A stretch of 49,524 bases of DNA from Methylibium sp. (lineage in GTDB: Bacteria; Pseudomonadota; Gammaproteobacteria; Burkholderiales; Burkholderiaceae_C): positions 1 through 49,524 of the forward strand of contig PNNH01000105.1 in NCBI GenBank assembly GCA_013824165.1. The letters are read 5' to 3'. The notes under the pieces were generated by a model. The model was given only the letters and a program-made list of their open reading frames with translations, was not told where the DNA came from and ran no database searches. The position numbers were made by a program, and so were the translations under genes. Below are positions 15,149 through 25,199 of the stretch, one piece after another (the first letter of the stretch is position 1; each line of letters begins with the position of its first letter).

Positions 15149-17833
15149 ATGATGCGTGAAGGCACTGCCAACCTGATCCGCCGTGAGGACTACACGGCGC
15201 CCGCCTTTTGGATCCGCAGCGTCGACCTGACTTTCGATCTGGAACCGGCCAAGACACTGGTCACCAGCAAGATGCAGGTCGAGCGCAACACGACCGTGCC
15301 GCATGGCCCGCTGCGCCTGCATGGTGAAGAGCTGAACCTGCTGCGCGTGCTGATCAACGGCGAAAGCGTGTCCTTCCGCCAGGAAGGCCATGAGCTGATC
15401 ATCGAAGGCGCGCCGGACGCCGACTTCGCTTTGGAGATCCGCAACACCTGCGCGCCGGAGAAGAACACCGCGCTGTCGGGCCTGTACACCTCGGGGGGTG
15501 GCTTCTTCACGCAGTGCGAGGCCGAGGGCTTCCGCCGCATCACCTACTTCCTGGATCGCCCCGATGTGATGGCGGTCTACACGGTGACCTTGCGCGCCGA
15601 CCAGACCAAATATCCGGTGCTGCTGTCCAACGGCAATCTGCTGGAAACCGGCACCCTGGACAACGGTCGCCACTTTGCCAAGTGGCACGACCCCTTCCCC
15701 AAACCGAGCTATCTGTTCGCGCTGGTGGCGGCCGATCTGGTAGCGCGCGAGCAGCGCGTGCGCACCCGCGCCGGCAAGGACCACCTGCTGCAGGTCTATG
15801 TGCGCCGCGGCGATCTGGAGAAGACCGAGCATGCGATGAACTCGCTGATCGCCTCGCTGGTGTGGGACGAAGCCCGCTTCAAGCTGCCGCTGGATCTGGA
15901 GCGCTTCATGGTGGTCGGCGTGTCCGACTTCAATATGGGCGCAATGGAGAACAAGGGCCTCAACATCTTCAACACCAGCGCCCTGCTGGCTTCGCCCGCC
16001 ACTGCCACCGATGTGGACTTCGCGCGCATCGAAAGCATCGTCGCGCACGAGTATTTCCACAACTGGACCGGCAACCGCGTGACCTGCCGCGACTGGTTCC
16101 AGCTCTCGCTGAAGGAAGGCCTGACCGTGTTCCGCGATCAGGAATTCTCGATGGACATGGCCGGCAGCCCCAGCGCCCGCGCAGTCTGCCGCATCCAGGA
16201 CGTGCGCGGCCTGCGTGCCATGCAGTTCCCTGAGGACGGCGGCGCGATGGCGCACCCGGTGCGTCCGGACAGCTATGTCGAAATCAACAACTTCTACACC
16301 GCCACCGTCTACGACAAGGGTTCGGAAGTGGTGCGCATGTACCAGACCCTGGTCGGCCGCGCCGGTTTTGAGAAGGGCATGGCGCTGTACTTCGAGCGCC
16401 ATGACGGCCAAGCCGTCACCTGCGACGACTTCGCGCAAGCGATTGCCGACGCCAACCCGGGCTCCGAGCTGAGCAGCCGCCTGGACGCCTTCAAGCGCTG
16501 GTACTCTCAAGCCGGCACGCCGCGCGTGCAGGCCCGCGGCCAGTACGACGCCGCCAGCCAGACCTACACGCTGGACCTGCAGCAGAGCAACCCGCCCTCG
16601 CCCGGCCAGGAGGTCAAGCTGCCGCAGGTGATCCCGGTGGCACTGGGCCTGCTGTCCCGCGAGGGTCAGGCCTTGCCGCTGCAGCTGCAGGGCGAAGCTG
16701 CGCCCGTCGGCACCGAGCGCGTGCTGGTGCTGGACGCGGCCGAACAGCGCTTCGTCTTCACCGGCGTGGCCAGTGAGCCCGTGCCTTCGCTGCTGCGCGG
16801 TTTCTCGGCCCCGGTACTGCTGGACGACGGCCTCGCCGACGCCGACCTGCTGGTGCTGCTCAAGCATGACAGCGACGCCTTCAACCGTTGGGAAGCCGGC
16901 CAGCGCCTGGGCCTGAATCGCCTGCTTGCAGCCGTGCGCAGCGGTCAGCCGCTGGTGCTGGACGAGGCCTATATCGACGCCATGCGCGCCGTGCTGCGCC
17001 ACCCCGCACTGGATTCGGCCTTCAAGGCGCTGGCGCTGACCTTGCCCGACGAAGCCTATATCGCCGAGCAATTGGACCAGGTCGACCCGCAGGCCATCCA
17101 CGCGGTGGTCGAGGCGGCCCAGCAGCAACTCGCAAAAGCCCTGCGCGATGACTGGGAAGCCGCCTTCGAAGGGAACCAGATCCAGGGCGGCTACACGCCC
17201 GATCCGGTGTCGTCGGGCAAGCGCGCGCTGGCCAATCTGGCGCTGGCGATGCTGGTGCTGGACGCGACACACCGTGGCGACACGGTCTGGCCGGGCCGCG
17301 CCTTCCAGCGCTTCAAGGATGCCGGCGACATGACGGTGCGCCTGGGTGCGCTGTCGGCCCTGGTCGGCGCCCATGCTGAGCTGGCGCAGCCCGCGTTGGA
17401 TCGCTTCCATGCGCTGTTCAAGGGCGATGCACTGGTGACCGACAAGTGGTTCGCGCTGCAGGCGCGTGCGCCCGAGCAGGACGGCAAGACCTTTGCCCGC
17501 GTACGTCAGCTGCTGCAGCACCCGGACTTCACGCTGAAGAACCCGAACCGCGCGCGCAGCCTGGTGTCCTCGCTGTGCCTGTTCAACCCGGCCGCCTTCC
17601 ACCGCAAGGACGCGGCAGGCTATGTGTTCTGGGCCGAACAGGTGCTGGCGCTGGATGCGATCAACCCGCAGATCGCCAGCCGTCTGGCGCGCGGCATGGA
17701 CCGCTGGGCCTCGCTGGCCGAGCCCTATCGCAGCGCGGCCCGCGAGGCGATTGCCCGCGTCACCGCCAAGCCCGACCTCTCGCCCGATGTGCGCGAAATC
17801 GTCGAGCATGCGCTGGCATCCGGCCAGGCCTGA
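15149..17833 (+). CDS. pepN: Aminopeptidase N
   Basis: About 894 residues, the expected size for the bacterial M1 family. It removes N-terminal residues from peptides in the cytoplasm. The exopeptidase motif GAMEN is at residues 264-268, and the zinc site [12 protein letters not shown] at 300-311, with the third ligand Glu at about 323 in SLKEGLTV. A catalytic Tyr is likely in [12 protein letters not shown]. The start at 15149 was chosen because AAGGA sits eight bases upstream; an ATG nine bases earlier is too close to that site, and the next codon is also ATG. The C-terminal helical domain is complete. fbp starts 31 bp downstream, probably in the same transcript. Confidence 0.96.
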   Translation: MMREGTANLIRREDYTAPAFWIRSVDLTFDLEPAKTLVTSKMQVERNTTVPHGPLRLHGEELNLLRVLINGESVSFRQEGHELIIEGAPDADFALEIRNTCAPEKNTALSGLYTSGGGFFTQCEAEGFRRITYFLDRPDVMAVYTVTLRADQTKYPVLLSNGNLLETGTLDNGRHFAKWHDPFPKPSYLFALVAADLVAREQRVRTRAGKDHLLQVYVRRGDLEKTEHAMNSLIASLVWDEARFKLPLDLERFMVVGVSDFNMGAMENKGLNIFNTSALLASPATATDVDFARIESIVAHEYFHNWTGNRVTCRDWFQLSLKEGLTVFRDQEFSMDMAGSPSARAVCRIQDVRGLRAMQFPEDGGAMAHPVRPDSYVEINNFYTATVYDKGSEVVRMYQTLVGRAGFEKGMALYFERHDGQAVTCDDFAQAIADANPGSELSSRLDAFKRWYSQAGTPRVQARGQYDAASQTYTLDLQQSNPPSPGQEVKLPQVIPVALGLLSREGQALPLQLQGEAAPVGTERVLVLDAAEQRFVFTGVASEPVPSLLRGFSAPVLLDDGLADADLLVLLKHDSDAFNRWEAGQRLGLNRLLAAVRSGQPLVLDEAYIDAMRAVLRHPALDSAFKALALTLPDEAYIAEQLDQVDPQAIHAVVEAAQQQLAKALRDDWEAAFEGNQIQGGYTPDPVSSGKRALANLALAMLVLDATHRGDTVWPGRAFQRFKDAGDMTVRLGALSALVGAHAELAQPALDRFHALFKGDALVTDKWFALQARAPEQDGKTFARVRQLLQHPDFTLKNPNRARSLVSSLCLFNPAAFHRKDAAGYVFWAEQVLALDAINPQIASRLARGMDRWASLAEPYRSAAREAIARVTAKPDLSPDVREIVEHALASGQA

Positions 17834-17864
17834 CCCCTCACTCCACAGCAAGAGCTTCACCATC

Positions 17865-18878
17865 ATGACCCGTCGCGTCAGCCTCACCCAGTATCTGATC
17901 GAGCAGCAGCGCCAGCATGGCCATATCCCGCAGGAGCTGCGCCTGCTGATCGAAGTCGTCGCGCGCGCCTGCAAGCGGATCGCCATCAGCGTCAACAAGG
18001 GCGCTCTCGGCGATGTGCTGGGCACGGCCGGCAGCGAGAACGTGCAGGGCGAGGTGCAGAAGAAGCTCGACATCATCGCCAACGAGGTGCTGATCGAAGC
18101 CAATGAGTGGGGCGGCCACCTGGCCGCGATGGCCTCCGAGGAGATGGAGGGCATCTACCTGGTGCCCAATCGCTTCCCGCAGGGCGAGTACCTCTTGATG
18201 TTCGACCCGCTGGACGGCTCGTCCAACATCGACGTCAACGTCTCGATCGGCACCATCTTCTCGGTACTGAAGAAGCCCGAAGGCGCCAAGGGCGTCAGCG
18301 AAGACGACTTCCTGCAGCCCGGCAGCCAGCAGGCCGCCGCCGGCTACTGCGTCTATGGCCCGCAGACCACACTGGTGCTGACGGTGGGCGACGGCGTCAC
18401 GATGTTCACGCTGGACCGCGAGCAAGGCTCCTTCGTGCTGACGACCGAGAGCGTGAGCATCCCGGAGGACACCAAGGAGTTCGCCATCAATATGTCGAAC
18501 ATGCGCCATTGGGACGAGCCGATGAAGCGCTATATCGACGAATGCCTGGCCGGCAAGGAAGGCCCGCGCGGCAAGGATTTCAATATGCGCTGGATCGCCT
18601 CCATGGTGGCCGATGTGCATCGCATCCTGACGCGTGGCGGCGTTTTCATGTACCCCTGGGACAAGCGCGAACCCAACAAGGCCGGCAAGCTGCGCCTGAT
18701 GTACGAGGCCAACCCGATGGCCTTCCTGGTCGAGCAGGCCGGTGGCGCCGCCACCAACGCGCACCAGCGCATCATGGACCTGACACCGACGCAATTGCAC
18801 GAGCGCGTCTCGGTGGTGCTGGGCTCCAAGAACGAGGTGGAACGCATCACTGCTTACCACCTTGACGCGAAGTCCTAA
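17865..18878 (+). CDS. fbp: Fructose-1,6-bisphosphatase class 1
   Basis: 337 residues. Hydrolyses fructose 1,6-bisphosphate to fructose 6-phosphate, in gluconeogenesis or the Calvin cycle. Metal-binding motifs are EEMEGIY, then [20 protein letters not shown], and the sugar-phosphate region [37 protein letters not shown]; the family is unambiguous. Start at 17865 ([17 protein letters not shown]), with a weak AAGAG site upstream. No other Calvin-cycle gene is in the window, so a gluconeogenic role fits growth on aromatic acids. The tRNA-Thr promoter overlaps the last codons of this gene. Confidence 0.97.
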   Translation: MTRRVSLTQYLIEQQRQHGHIPQELRLLIEVVARACKRIAISVNKGALGDVLGTAGSENVQGEVQKKLDIIANEVLIEANEWGGHLAAMASEEMEGIYLVPNRFPQGEYLLMFDPLDGSSNIDVNVSIGTIFSVLKKPEGAKGVSEDDFLQPGSQQAAAGYCVYGPQTTLVLTVGDGVTMFTLDREQGSFVLTTESVSIPEDTKEFAINMSNMRHWDEPMKRYIDECLAGKEGPRGKDFNMRWIASMVADVHRILTRGGVFMYPWDKREPNKAGKLRLMYEANPMAFLVEQAGGAATNAHQRIMDLTPTQLHERVSVVLGSKNEVERITAYHLDAKS

Positions 18879-18892
18879 AACTCGTCTATAAT
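18862..18892 (+). promoter_or_regulatory. tRNA-Thr promoter
   Basis: TTGACG (18862-18867) and a consensus TATAAT (18887-18892) with a 19-bp spacer. The -35 box lies inside the last codons of fbp. The tRNA begins 13 bases after the -10 box. Confidence 0.8.
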
Positions 18893-18904
18893 AGCGGGCT
18901 TGAC

Positions 18905-18980
18905 GCCGATGTAGCTCAGTTGGTAGAGCAGCGCATTCGTAATGCGAAGGTCGGGAGTTCGACTCTTCTCATCGGCACCA
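18905..18980 (+). tRNA. tRNA-Thr (anticodon CGU)
   Basis: 76 nt including an encoded CCA. Acceptor stem GCCGATG/CATCGGC with discriminator A; D-arm TAGCTCAGTTGGTAGAGCA; anticodon loop TTCGTAA with CGT, decoding ACG; T-arm GGAGTTCGACTCTTC. The first anticodon-stem position is a G/A mismatch; the other four pair. Confidence 0.96.
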
Positions 18981-18988
18981 AACAAGAC

Positions 18989-19017
18989 AAGGGCTTAGCT
19001 TCGGCTAAGCCCTTTTT
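18989..19017 (+). terminator. Intrinsic terminator of tRNA-Thr
   Basis: GGGCTTAGC (18991-18999), loop TTCG, GCTAAGCCC (19004-19012), then TTTTT. Perfect 9-bp stem, eight bases after the tRNA 3' end. Confidence 0.95.
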
Positions 19018-19038
19018 CTTTGGAGCGCCAAGCGGCGC

Positions 19039-21492
19039 TCAGCGCCGCCTTGGCTCGCCTCGGGTCAGGCTGAAGGGTCGGGGCCTGTGCGCCGGCTTGT
19101 GCGTCGCCTCCTGCGCTGCGCAGGCCCGCCGGTAATCCTGCAGCGTCCGCTGGGCTCGACCCAGCACCGTGTCCGCCGGGTAGCCCTGCGGCCCGAGCAC
19201 TCCGAAGACAGCGCCTGTCAGCAACTCCATGCCGTCGCTGACCAGCTCCGCGGTGTAGATGTGGAAGCGCCCCTGCACGACGGCTTCCACCAGACGCGTC
19301 GACAGCATCAGGTGGCGGCGGTTGCGCTGCGGAATCAGCACACCCTGCTGGCCATCCAGCCCCAGCAACTCGCAGCTGCGGAAAAAGCCCTCGATCTTCT
19401 CGTTGATGCCGCCCACCGGCAGCATCTCGCCATGCTGGTTGAGCGCCCCGGTGACGGCAATGCCTTGCCGCAAGGGCAGACCCGACAGACTCGACAGCAG
19501 CGCATAGAACTCAGCGCAGGACGCCGAATCGCCCTCGACGCCGCTGTACTCCTGCTCGAACACCACCGAGGCGTTCAGCGCCAGCGGCGCAATATGGCCG
19601 AACAGCGCCGACAAATAGCTGTGCAGGATCAGCACGCCCTTGTCGTGGATCGGCCCGGACATCTCGACCTCGCGCTCGATATTCAGCAAGCCCTCCTCGC
19701 CCGCATGCGTCGATGCGGTCACGCGCACCGGGAAGCCGAACTGGTAGTCGCCCAGGTCGACCACGGTCAGGCCGTTGATCTGCCCGACCCGCTCACCGTC
19801 CACGGCCAGCAGACGCTCGCCGTCGATGATGGACTCCTGCAGCCGCTGCTCCGGGTAGTTATGGCGACTCATGCGCGCCAGCAGCGCGGCGTGCACGTCC
19901 TGCGCGTCGACGCGCACGGCGCCGCGCGAACTGGCGAGCGCTGCGCTTTCCATCACCAGCGCTTCGCAGTGCGCAAAGATAGCGCTCTGGCGTTGCTGAT
20001 CCTCGGCCTCACGATGCGTCTGCTCGATCAGGCTGGACACCGCCGCGGCCGAGAAGTGCGGCAAGCCCATCCTGCGGCAGGCATGAGCCACGAAGATCGC
20101 TGTGGCCCTATGGGTTTCGAGACTGGAGTTGAAGCTCTCGGCAAAGTCGACCTTGCAGCGAAACCGCCGGGCAAATTCCGGGTCGCCTTCCTGCACGAGG
20201 TAGTACTCCTCAACCGAGGCGATCAAGATGATCTTGACCTCCACATCGACCGTCTCAGGCTGCAGCGACACGGCGCTGATCGGCGAGAACACCATCCCCG
20301 GCTCCTCGATCTGCAGCCGGCCACTGCGCAGGAAGCGGCGCAGCTTCTCCCACACCTGCTCGTCGGTCAGCAGGTCGCGCAGATGCAGCAGCAGGTAGCC
20401 GCCATGCGCCCGCAGCAGACTGCCAGCGCGGATGCGTGAGAAATCGGTCACCAGCACATCGTTGTCCGACTCGTATTCGACGCTGCCGAACAGATTGCGG
20501 AACAAGGGGTTGTCGTCAACGATCACCGGCGCACCCTCGCGACCGTGGTTGTCCACCACCACATTGACGCGCAGCCTCGCCAGCACCTCCTGTAGCGCCG
20601 CCGCGCGCACCTCTTCCTGTTCGTCGCCAGGCTGGAACAGCTCCAGGTTGTCCAGCAAGTCCTGCTGTACCTGCTCCAGGTAATGGCCCAGCTTGACCGA
20701 ATCCTTGATCTGCTTGCGCAGCTTGTTGCGGATCTCCTGCAGCTCTCGGTCCAGCAACGGCTTGATCATGCGGCGCCGCAGGCTCAGCAACTCGTCCTTC
20801 ATCAGCAGTTCCTTGGCGCGGCTACGCTCCAGGAAGCGACTGATCTCCAGGCGAAGTGCGTCTTCTGCCGCGTTCAGCGCCGCGTGCTGCTCGCGGCTCA
20901 GGCCGAGCGCCTTGGCAGCGGTCAGAGGCTCGCCCTGCTCATCCCGCTGCGTGAAGACCATGCGGCCCTGATCGCGCATCAGGCCGAAATTCCGCGCCTC
21001 GGCAAAGGCACTCAGCTCGGCATAGGCCAGATCCTCCTGGGCCTTGTAGCTGCTTTCGATGCGCTCGCTCTCGGCCGTGACGTCCGGCGCACCCAGGCGC
21101 TTCGGGATCTCGCTCTGCAGTGTTTTTGCAAACTCCGCCATCAGCTGACGCAACAGGCGGCCCTCGCCGGGCGGCAGACGCAGGGCGCGCGGATGTTCAG
21201 GCTGCTCGAAGTTGTGCACATAGCAGAGATCCGGCGGCACCGGCCGGCTGGCCGCCTGCTGCTCCATCAGCTGCCGCATCAAGGAGCTGCGCCCGCTGCC
21301 CACTTCGCCCAGCACAAACAGGTTGTAGTCCGGCTGCGCCATCTGCAGGCCGAATGCCGCGGCATGCTGGGCGCGCTCCTGGCCGATCCAGGGCAGCGGC
21401 AGATCCAGCAAGTCCGCCGTGCTGGCAAAACCCAGCGACGCAGGGTCAATGGACAGGCGCAACTCGGATGGGGAAATCTTGGCGATGCTCAT
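19039..21492 (-). CDS. Lon-family AAA+ protease (LonB/AAA_32 type)
   Basis: 817 residues. The N-terminal AAA+ region has a Walker A variant, GEVGSGRSSL, where Arg replaces the usual Lys; a long helical insertion (about 130-290); a sensor/arginine-finger region DPEFARRFRCKVDF; and a C-terminal Lon protease domain. The catalytic dyad is Ser656 (in EGDSASC) and Lys699 (in GGINEKIEG), 43 residues apart, exactly the spacing of E. coli Lon. It lacks the classical Lon N-terminal substrate domain, as in LonB-like proteins. It degrades unknown substrates. The last 30 residues are basic and Arg/Pro-rich. Convergent with tRNA-Thr. Confidence 0.93.
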   Translation of the reverse strand: MSIAKISPSELRLSIDPASLGFASTADLLDLPLPWIGQERAQHAAAFGLQMAQPDYNLFVLGEVGSGRSSLMRQLMEQQAASRPVPPDLCYVHNFEQPEHPRALRLPPGEGRLLRQLMAEFAKTLQSEIPKRLGAPDVTAESERIESSYKAQEDLAYAELSAFAEARNFGLMRDQGRMVFTQRDEQGEPLTAAKALGLSREQHAALNAAEDALRLEISRFLERSRAKELLMKDELLSLRRRMIKPLLDRELQEIRNKLRKQIKDSVKLGHYLEQVQQDLLDNLELFQPGDEQEEVRAAALQEVLARLRVNVVVDNHGREGAPVIVDDNPLFRNLFGSVEYESDNDVLVTDFSRIRAGSLLRAHGGYLLLHLRDLLTDEQVWEKLRRFLRSGRLQIEEPGMVFSPISAVSLQPETVDVEVKIILIASVEEYYLVQEGDPEFARRFRCKVDFAESFNSSLETHRATAIFVAHACRRMGLPHFSAAAVSSLIEQTHREAEDQQRQSAIFAHCEALVMESAALASSRGAVRVDAQDVHAALLARMSRHNYPEQRLQESIIDGERLLAVDGERVGQINGLTVVDLGDYQFGFPVRVTASTHAGEEGLLNIEREVEMSGPIHDKGVLILHSYLSALFGHIAPLALNASVVFEQEYSGVEGDSASCAEFYALLSSLSGLPLRQGIAVTGALNQHGEMLPVGGINEKIEGFFRSCELLGLDGQQGVLIPQRNRRHLMLSTRLVEAVVQGRFHIYTAELVSDGMELLTGAVFGVLGPQGYPADTVLGRAQRTLQDYRRACAAQEATHKPAHRPRPFSLTRGEPRRR

Positions 21493-21655
21493 GTGCGTCT
21501 TCTGCTCGGTTCAAGTCCCCATTGATTGTGCGCGTTTGCGGCCATCAGTCTCTTAGCGCGCAGGCCCGGAAGCGCCTTCTGCTAACAGCCCGGCGCAGCC
21601 GCTGCGCAAGACCTGACCCGCACGGCGAAATGGCGAAGCCGGGAGAATGCTCGGC

Positions 21656-22756
21656 ATGAGCTCTCAGCCCCCTCTCTCCACCCCCCTCACCCTGCCCCGC
21701 GGCCCGGCCCTGAAAAACCGCCTGGCACTCGCCCCGCTGACCAACCGGCAGAGCCTGGCTGATGGCAGCCTCGGTGACGACGAATACCGCTGGCTCACGA
21801 TGCGAGCCGAGGGCGACTTCTCGCTGACGATGACCTGTGCTGCCCATGTGCAGGCCGGCGGCCAGGGCTTCCCAGGCCAGCTCGGCATCTGGTCGGACAC
21901 CCACCTGCCCGGCCTGGAGCGTCTGGCGAGCGGCATCCGCGCGGCCGGCAGCGTGTCGTCCGTGCAGATCCAGCACTCAGGCTGCCGCGCCAAATCCGAG
22001 CTCACCGGCCAGCAGCCCGTGGCGCCCTGGGACGACGCGGAGACCGGCGCGCGGGCGCTCAGCACGGCCGAGGTCGAGCAGTTGGTCGAGGACTTCATCC
22101 TGGCCGCCTTGCGGGCCGAGCGCGCAGGTTTCGACGGGGTCGAGCTGCACGGCGCGCATGGCTACATGCTGGGCCAGTTCCTTGACACCCGCAATGCGCT
22201 GCGCAGCGACCGCTATGGCGGATCGTTCCAGAACCGCAGCCGCATCCTGTTCGAGATCATCGATGGCATCCGCAGCCGCGCCGGCCGCAGCTTCCAGCTC
22301 GGGCTGCGGCTGTCACCCGAACGCTTTGGCCTAACCTTGCCCGAATCACGCGCGCTGGCCCAGGCCATGATGGGCGGCGGCCAGTTGGACTATCTGGACA
22401 TGTCCTTGTGGGATGCCTTCAAGGAGCCGATGGACGAAGCCTTCAAGGGCAAGACCCTGCTGGCCTGCTTCACCGAGCTGGAGCGTGGCGCCACCCGCCT
22501 CGGCGTGGCCGGCAAGATCATGGATGCTGCCACGGCGCAGCGCTGCCTGGACCAAGGCGCCGACTTCGTACTGATCGGACGCGGCGCCATCCTGCACCAC
22601 GACTTTCCGCGGCGCGCCATCGCCGACCCGGGCTTTGCATCGGCCGAGCTCCCGATCAGCGCCGAGCATCTGCGCCAAGAGGGCGTGGGCCCGGCCTTCC
22701 TCGACTATCTGTCCACCGCCTGGCAGAACTTCGTCAGCAAGCCCGAGCAGCGCTGA
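21656..22756 (+). CDS. Old Yellow Enzyme-family NADH:flavin oxidoreductase
   Basis: 366 residues of a single FMN-binding TIM barrel. Markers are LKNRLALAPLTNRQS (FMN phosphate region), QIQHSGCRA, the family signature FDGVELHGAHGYMLGQFLDTRNALRSDRYGGS (substrate His and the RYGGS loop) and IMDAATAQRCLDQGADFVLIGRGAILHHDF (phosphate binding). It reduces activated C=C bonds in the 2,4-dienoyl-CoA reductase/OYE sense; the substrate is unknown. The start at 21656 was chosen over an in-frame ATG nine bases upstream because GGGAG lies ten bases before it. A -10-like GAGAAT seven bases before this ATG would also allow a leaderless mRNA. Confidence 0.92.
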   Translation: MSSQPPLSTPLTLPRGPALKNRLALAPLTNRQSLADGSLGDDEYRWLTMRAEGDFSLTMTCAAHVQAGGQGFPGQLGIWSDTHLPGLERLASGIRAAGSVSSVQIQHSGCRAKSELTGQQPVAPWDDAETGARALSTAEVEQLVEDFILAALRAERAGFDGVELHGAHGYMLGQFLDTRNALRSDRYGGSFQNRSRILFEIIDGIRSRAGRSFQLGLRLSPERFGLTLPESRALAQAMMGGGQLDYLDMSLWDAFKEPMDEAFKGKTLLACFTELERGATRLGVAGKIMDAATAQRCLDQGADFVLIGRGAILHHDFPRRAIADPGFASAELPISAEHLRQEGVGPAFLDYLSTAWQNFVSKPEQR

Positions 22757-22761
22757 TCAAA

Positions 22762-22800
22762 ACAAGAAAAAAAGGGCCAGCACCTTGCGGCGCTGGCCCT
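22762..22800 (-). terminator. Intrinsic terminator of the protocatechuate/TRAP operon
   Basis: AGGGCCAGC (22773-22781) and GCTGGCCCT (22792-22800), a 10-base loop, and on the minus strand a T-rich tail of seven T then CTTGTTTT. It follows the dctP stop (22819) by 18 bp and closes the 11-gene operon. Confidence 0.9.
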
Positions 22801-22818
22801 GTGCAGATCAGCCTGGAT

Positions 22819-23850
22819 TTACTGGCTGGCCGCGTGCTTGGCGATCAGCTTGCGGGCGGTGTCCAGCATCTGCGCGCCGTTGGCACCCTTGGCGTCCATG
22901 TCCTTGACCCAGTCAGCGGACAGCTTTTCGCCCATCTTCTTCCAGCTTGCCAGCTCGCTGGCCGGGATCACATTGGTGGTGTTCTTGGCCGTGAACTTCT
23001 TGCCGGTGGCATCCGCCTGCAGGAAAGCGCGCCCCGCCGCGGCCGACAAAGCCTGGCCGCTGTTGGCATCGATCACCTTCTTCAGATCGGCCGGCAACGA
23101 TTCGTACTTGGCCTTGTTCATCGCCAGCACAAAAGTCGAGGTGTAAAAGGCAGCTTCCGCCGGATCGGTCTCCGAGTGGAACTTCACCAGCTCGTGAATC
23201 TTCAGCGAAGGCACCACCTCATACGGAACCACCGCACCATCGATCACGCCCTTGGACAGCGCATCGCCCACCTGGGGCACCGGCATGCTGACCGGCGTGG
23301 CGCCCAGCATCGCGATGAACTTGTTGGTCATGCGTGTGGGCGCGCGCAGCTTCAGGCCGCGCAGATCGGCCATGGTCTTGATCGGCTTGTTGGTCATGTG
23401 AAACACGCCATCGCCGTGCACATGAAAGGCTAGCGGTTTGTAGTCCTTGAACTCCTGCTGGCTAAACTGCTGCGTGTAGTCCCACAGCGCCTTGCTGGTG
23501 GCCTCGGGGCTTTGCATCATGAAGGGCAGCTCGAAGGCTTCGAGCGAGGGGAAGCGGCCGGCGGTATAGCCCGGCAGCGTCCAGATCACATCGGCAACGC
23601 CGTCACGCACCTGCTCGATAAGCTGTGGCGGCGTGCCGCCGAGCTGCATCGACGGATAGATCTGGCACTTCATGCGTCCCTTGGATTCGGCCGCGATCTT
23701 GTCGCACCAGGGCTGCAGGATAAGCGTGTGCGTCGGCGAGGACGGCGGCAGGAAGTGGTGCACCTTAAGCACGACTTCGTCAGCCTGGGCCGCCAGCGGC
23801 AGCAGGCCAGCGGCCGCCAGGGCAATGCCAAACTTTCGCAGTGTCTTCAT
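22819..23850 (-). CDS. TRAP transporter substrate-binding protein (DctP family)
   Basis: 343 residues. Sec signal peptide MKTLRKFGIALAAAGLLPLAAQA, then mature DEVVLKVHHFLPPSSPTH. The fold and the conserved carboxylate-binding Arg (LRGLKLRAPTRMT) fit DctP-type periplasmic receptors. The region AMLGATPVSMPVPQVGDALSKGVIDGAVVPYEVV is typical. It is the last gene of the protocatechuate operon, so the ligand is probably protocatechuate, 4-hydroxybenzoate or a pathway acid such as PDC. It binds the ligand in the periplasm and delivers it to DctQM. The start ATG at 23850 gives the correct signal peptide. Confidence is high for family, moderate for ligand class. Confidence 0.93.
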   Translation of the reverse strand: MKTLRKFGIALAAAGLLPLAAQADEVVLKVHHFLPPSSPTHTLILQPWCDKIAAESKGRMKCQIYPSMQLGGTPPQLIEQVRDGVADVIWTLPGYTAGRFPSLEAFELPFMMQSPEATSKALWDYTQQFSQQEFKDYKPLAFHVHGDGVFHMTNKPIKTMADLRGLKLRAPTRMTNKFIAMLGATPVSMPVPQVGDALSKGVIDGAVVPYEVVPSLKIHELVKFHSETDPAEAAFYTSTFVLAMNKAKYESLPADLKKVIDANSGQALSAAAGRAFLQADATGKKFTAKNTTNVIPASELASWKKMGEKLSADWVKDMDAKGANGAQMLDTARKLIAKHAASQ

Positions 23851-23876
23851 GGTCTTGTCTCCTCGTTGTTGATCGA

Positions 23877-25199
23877 TCAGGTGAGTTGGTGAACCAGCCA
23901 CAGGGCCAGCGAAGGGAACGCGATAAGCAGCGCCAGCCGCAGGAAGTCGGTGATCAGGAAGGGCACCACACCCTTGTAGGTCTCGCTCATGGGCACGTCC
24001 TTGGCCAGGCCGTTCATGATGTAGACGTTGAGGCCGACGGGCGGGAAGATCATGCCGATCTCGCAGACGGTGAGGATCAGGATGCCGAACCACAGCGCCT
24101 TGTCGGAGGGCGCCAGACCGAAAAAGTCCATGCCCATGATGACCGGGAACAGCGTGGGCACGGTCAGAAGGATCATCGACATCTCGTCCATCACGCAGCC
24201 CAGCAGCACATAGAACAGCATCACGCAGGCCATCAGCACCACGGGCGATATCTGCATATGCCCCACCACATCGGCCAGATGCGCGGGCAACTGCGACAGC
24301 GCCAGCGAGGCGTTGATCATGTCCGCACCAATGAAGATCAGGAAGATCATGCCGCTGGTCTGCGCCGCGGTGCGCACGGCTGACGCGAAGCGCTTGAAGT
24401 TCATCTCGCCGCGCACAGCGGTGATCACAAAGGTCAGCAGCGTGCCGATCGACGCACCTTCGGTGGCCGTGAACAGGCCGCCGTAGATGCCGCCGAAGAC
24501 GATCAGGAAAATCGTCAGGATCGGCCAGACCTTCAGCGTGGCCTGCAGTACCGCGCTGGCCGAGGCCGCCTCGGCCTCGGGCGCATGCTCGGGATGGATG
24601 CGAACCATCACCGCAATCGCGATCAGGTAGCCGACTGCAGCCAGCAGCGCCGGCACATAGGCCGCCAGGAACATCTTGGTGATGTTCTGCTCGGTCAGGA
24701 TGGCATAGACCATCAGCGTCACCGAGGGCGGCAGCAACACGCCCATGGTGCCGCCCGTCGCCAGCACGGCGGTGGCCAATCGACCTGAGTAGTTGATGCG
24801 ACGCATCTGCGGATAGGCCACCTGGGCGATGGTTGCCGTGGTGGCGACCGTGCTACCCGAGATCGATCCAAAGGCCGCGCAGGCCAGAACGCTGGCCATC
24901 GCCATGCCGCCCTTGAAGCGGCCGAGCAGCGCGTTAGCGAAGTCGAACAAGGCCTTGGACAGGCCGCCCTGCACCGCCAGCGCGCCCATCAGCATGAACA
25001 GCGGAATCACCGACAGGTCATAGACGGACACGCGGCCGTAGACCGCGCCCTTCAGATGAGACAGCAGCGGCGACCAGCCGGACAGAAAGATGTAGCCCAG
25101 TGCGCCCGGCACGAACATCGCGATCGCAATCGGGATGCGCACCGCCATCAACACCAGCATCAGACCGAACACGGCCAGACCCACAGTCATCTCGCTCAT
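23877..25199 (-). CDS. TRAP transporter large permease (DctM)
   Basis: 440 residues, about 12 membrane helices. Conserved blocks include GRFKGGMAMASVLACAAFGSISGSTVATTATIAQVAYPQM, GGTMGVLLPPS and LTVCEIGMIFPPVGLNVYIMN, all diagnostic of DctM permeases. It forms the sodium-driven transport channel with DctQ. Its start overlaps the DctQ stop by four bases (25196-25199), and dctP follows after 26 bp. Confidence 0.95.
   Translation of the reverse strand: MSEMTVGLAVFGLMLVLMAVRIPIAIAMFVPGALGYIFLSGWSPLLSHLKGAVYGRVSVYDLSVIPLFMLMGALAVQGGLSKALFDFANALLGRFKGGMAMASVLACAAFGSISGSTVATTATIAQVAYPQMRRINYSGRLATAVLATGGTMGVLLPPSVTLMVYAILTEQNITKMFLAAYVPALLAAVGYLIAIAVMVRIHPEHAPEAEAASASAVLQATLKVWPILTIFLIVFGGIYGGLFTATEGASIGTLLTFVITAVRGEMNFKRFASAVRTAAQTSGMIFLIFIGADMINASLALSQLPAHLADVVGHMQISPVVLMACVMLFYVLLGCVMDEMSMILLTVPTLFPVIMGMDFFGLAPSDKALWFGILILTVCEIGMIFPPVGLNVYIMNGLAKDVPMSETYKGVVPFLITDFLRLALLIAFPSLALWLVHQLT

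Noticed and set aside
15065..18154. A 1029-codon open frame on the minus strand
   Set aside because: It lies antisense to pepN and fbp, which have complete catalytic motifs. Long antisense frames are expected in high-GC DNA, and its translation has no domain pattern.
22773..22800. Terminator for the OYE gene on the plus strand
   Set aside because: The stem is symmetric, but the T-run is only on the minus strand; the plus strand continues with GTGCAGATCA.
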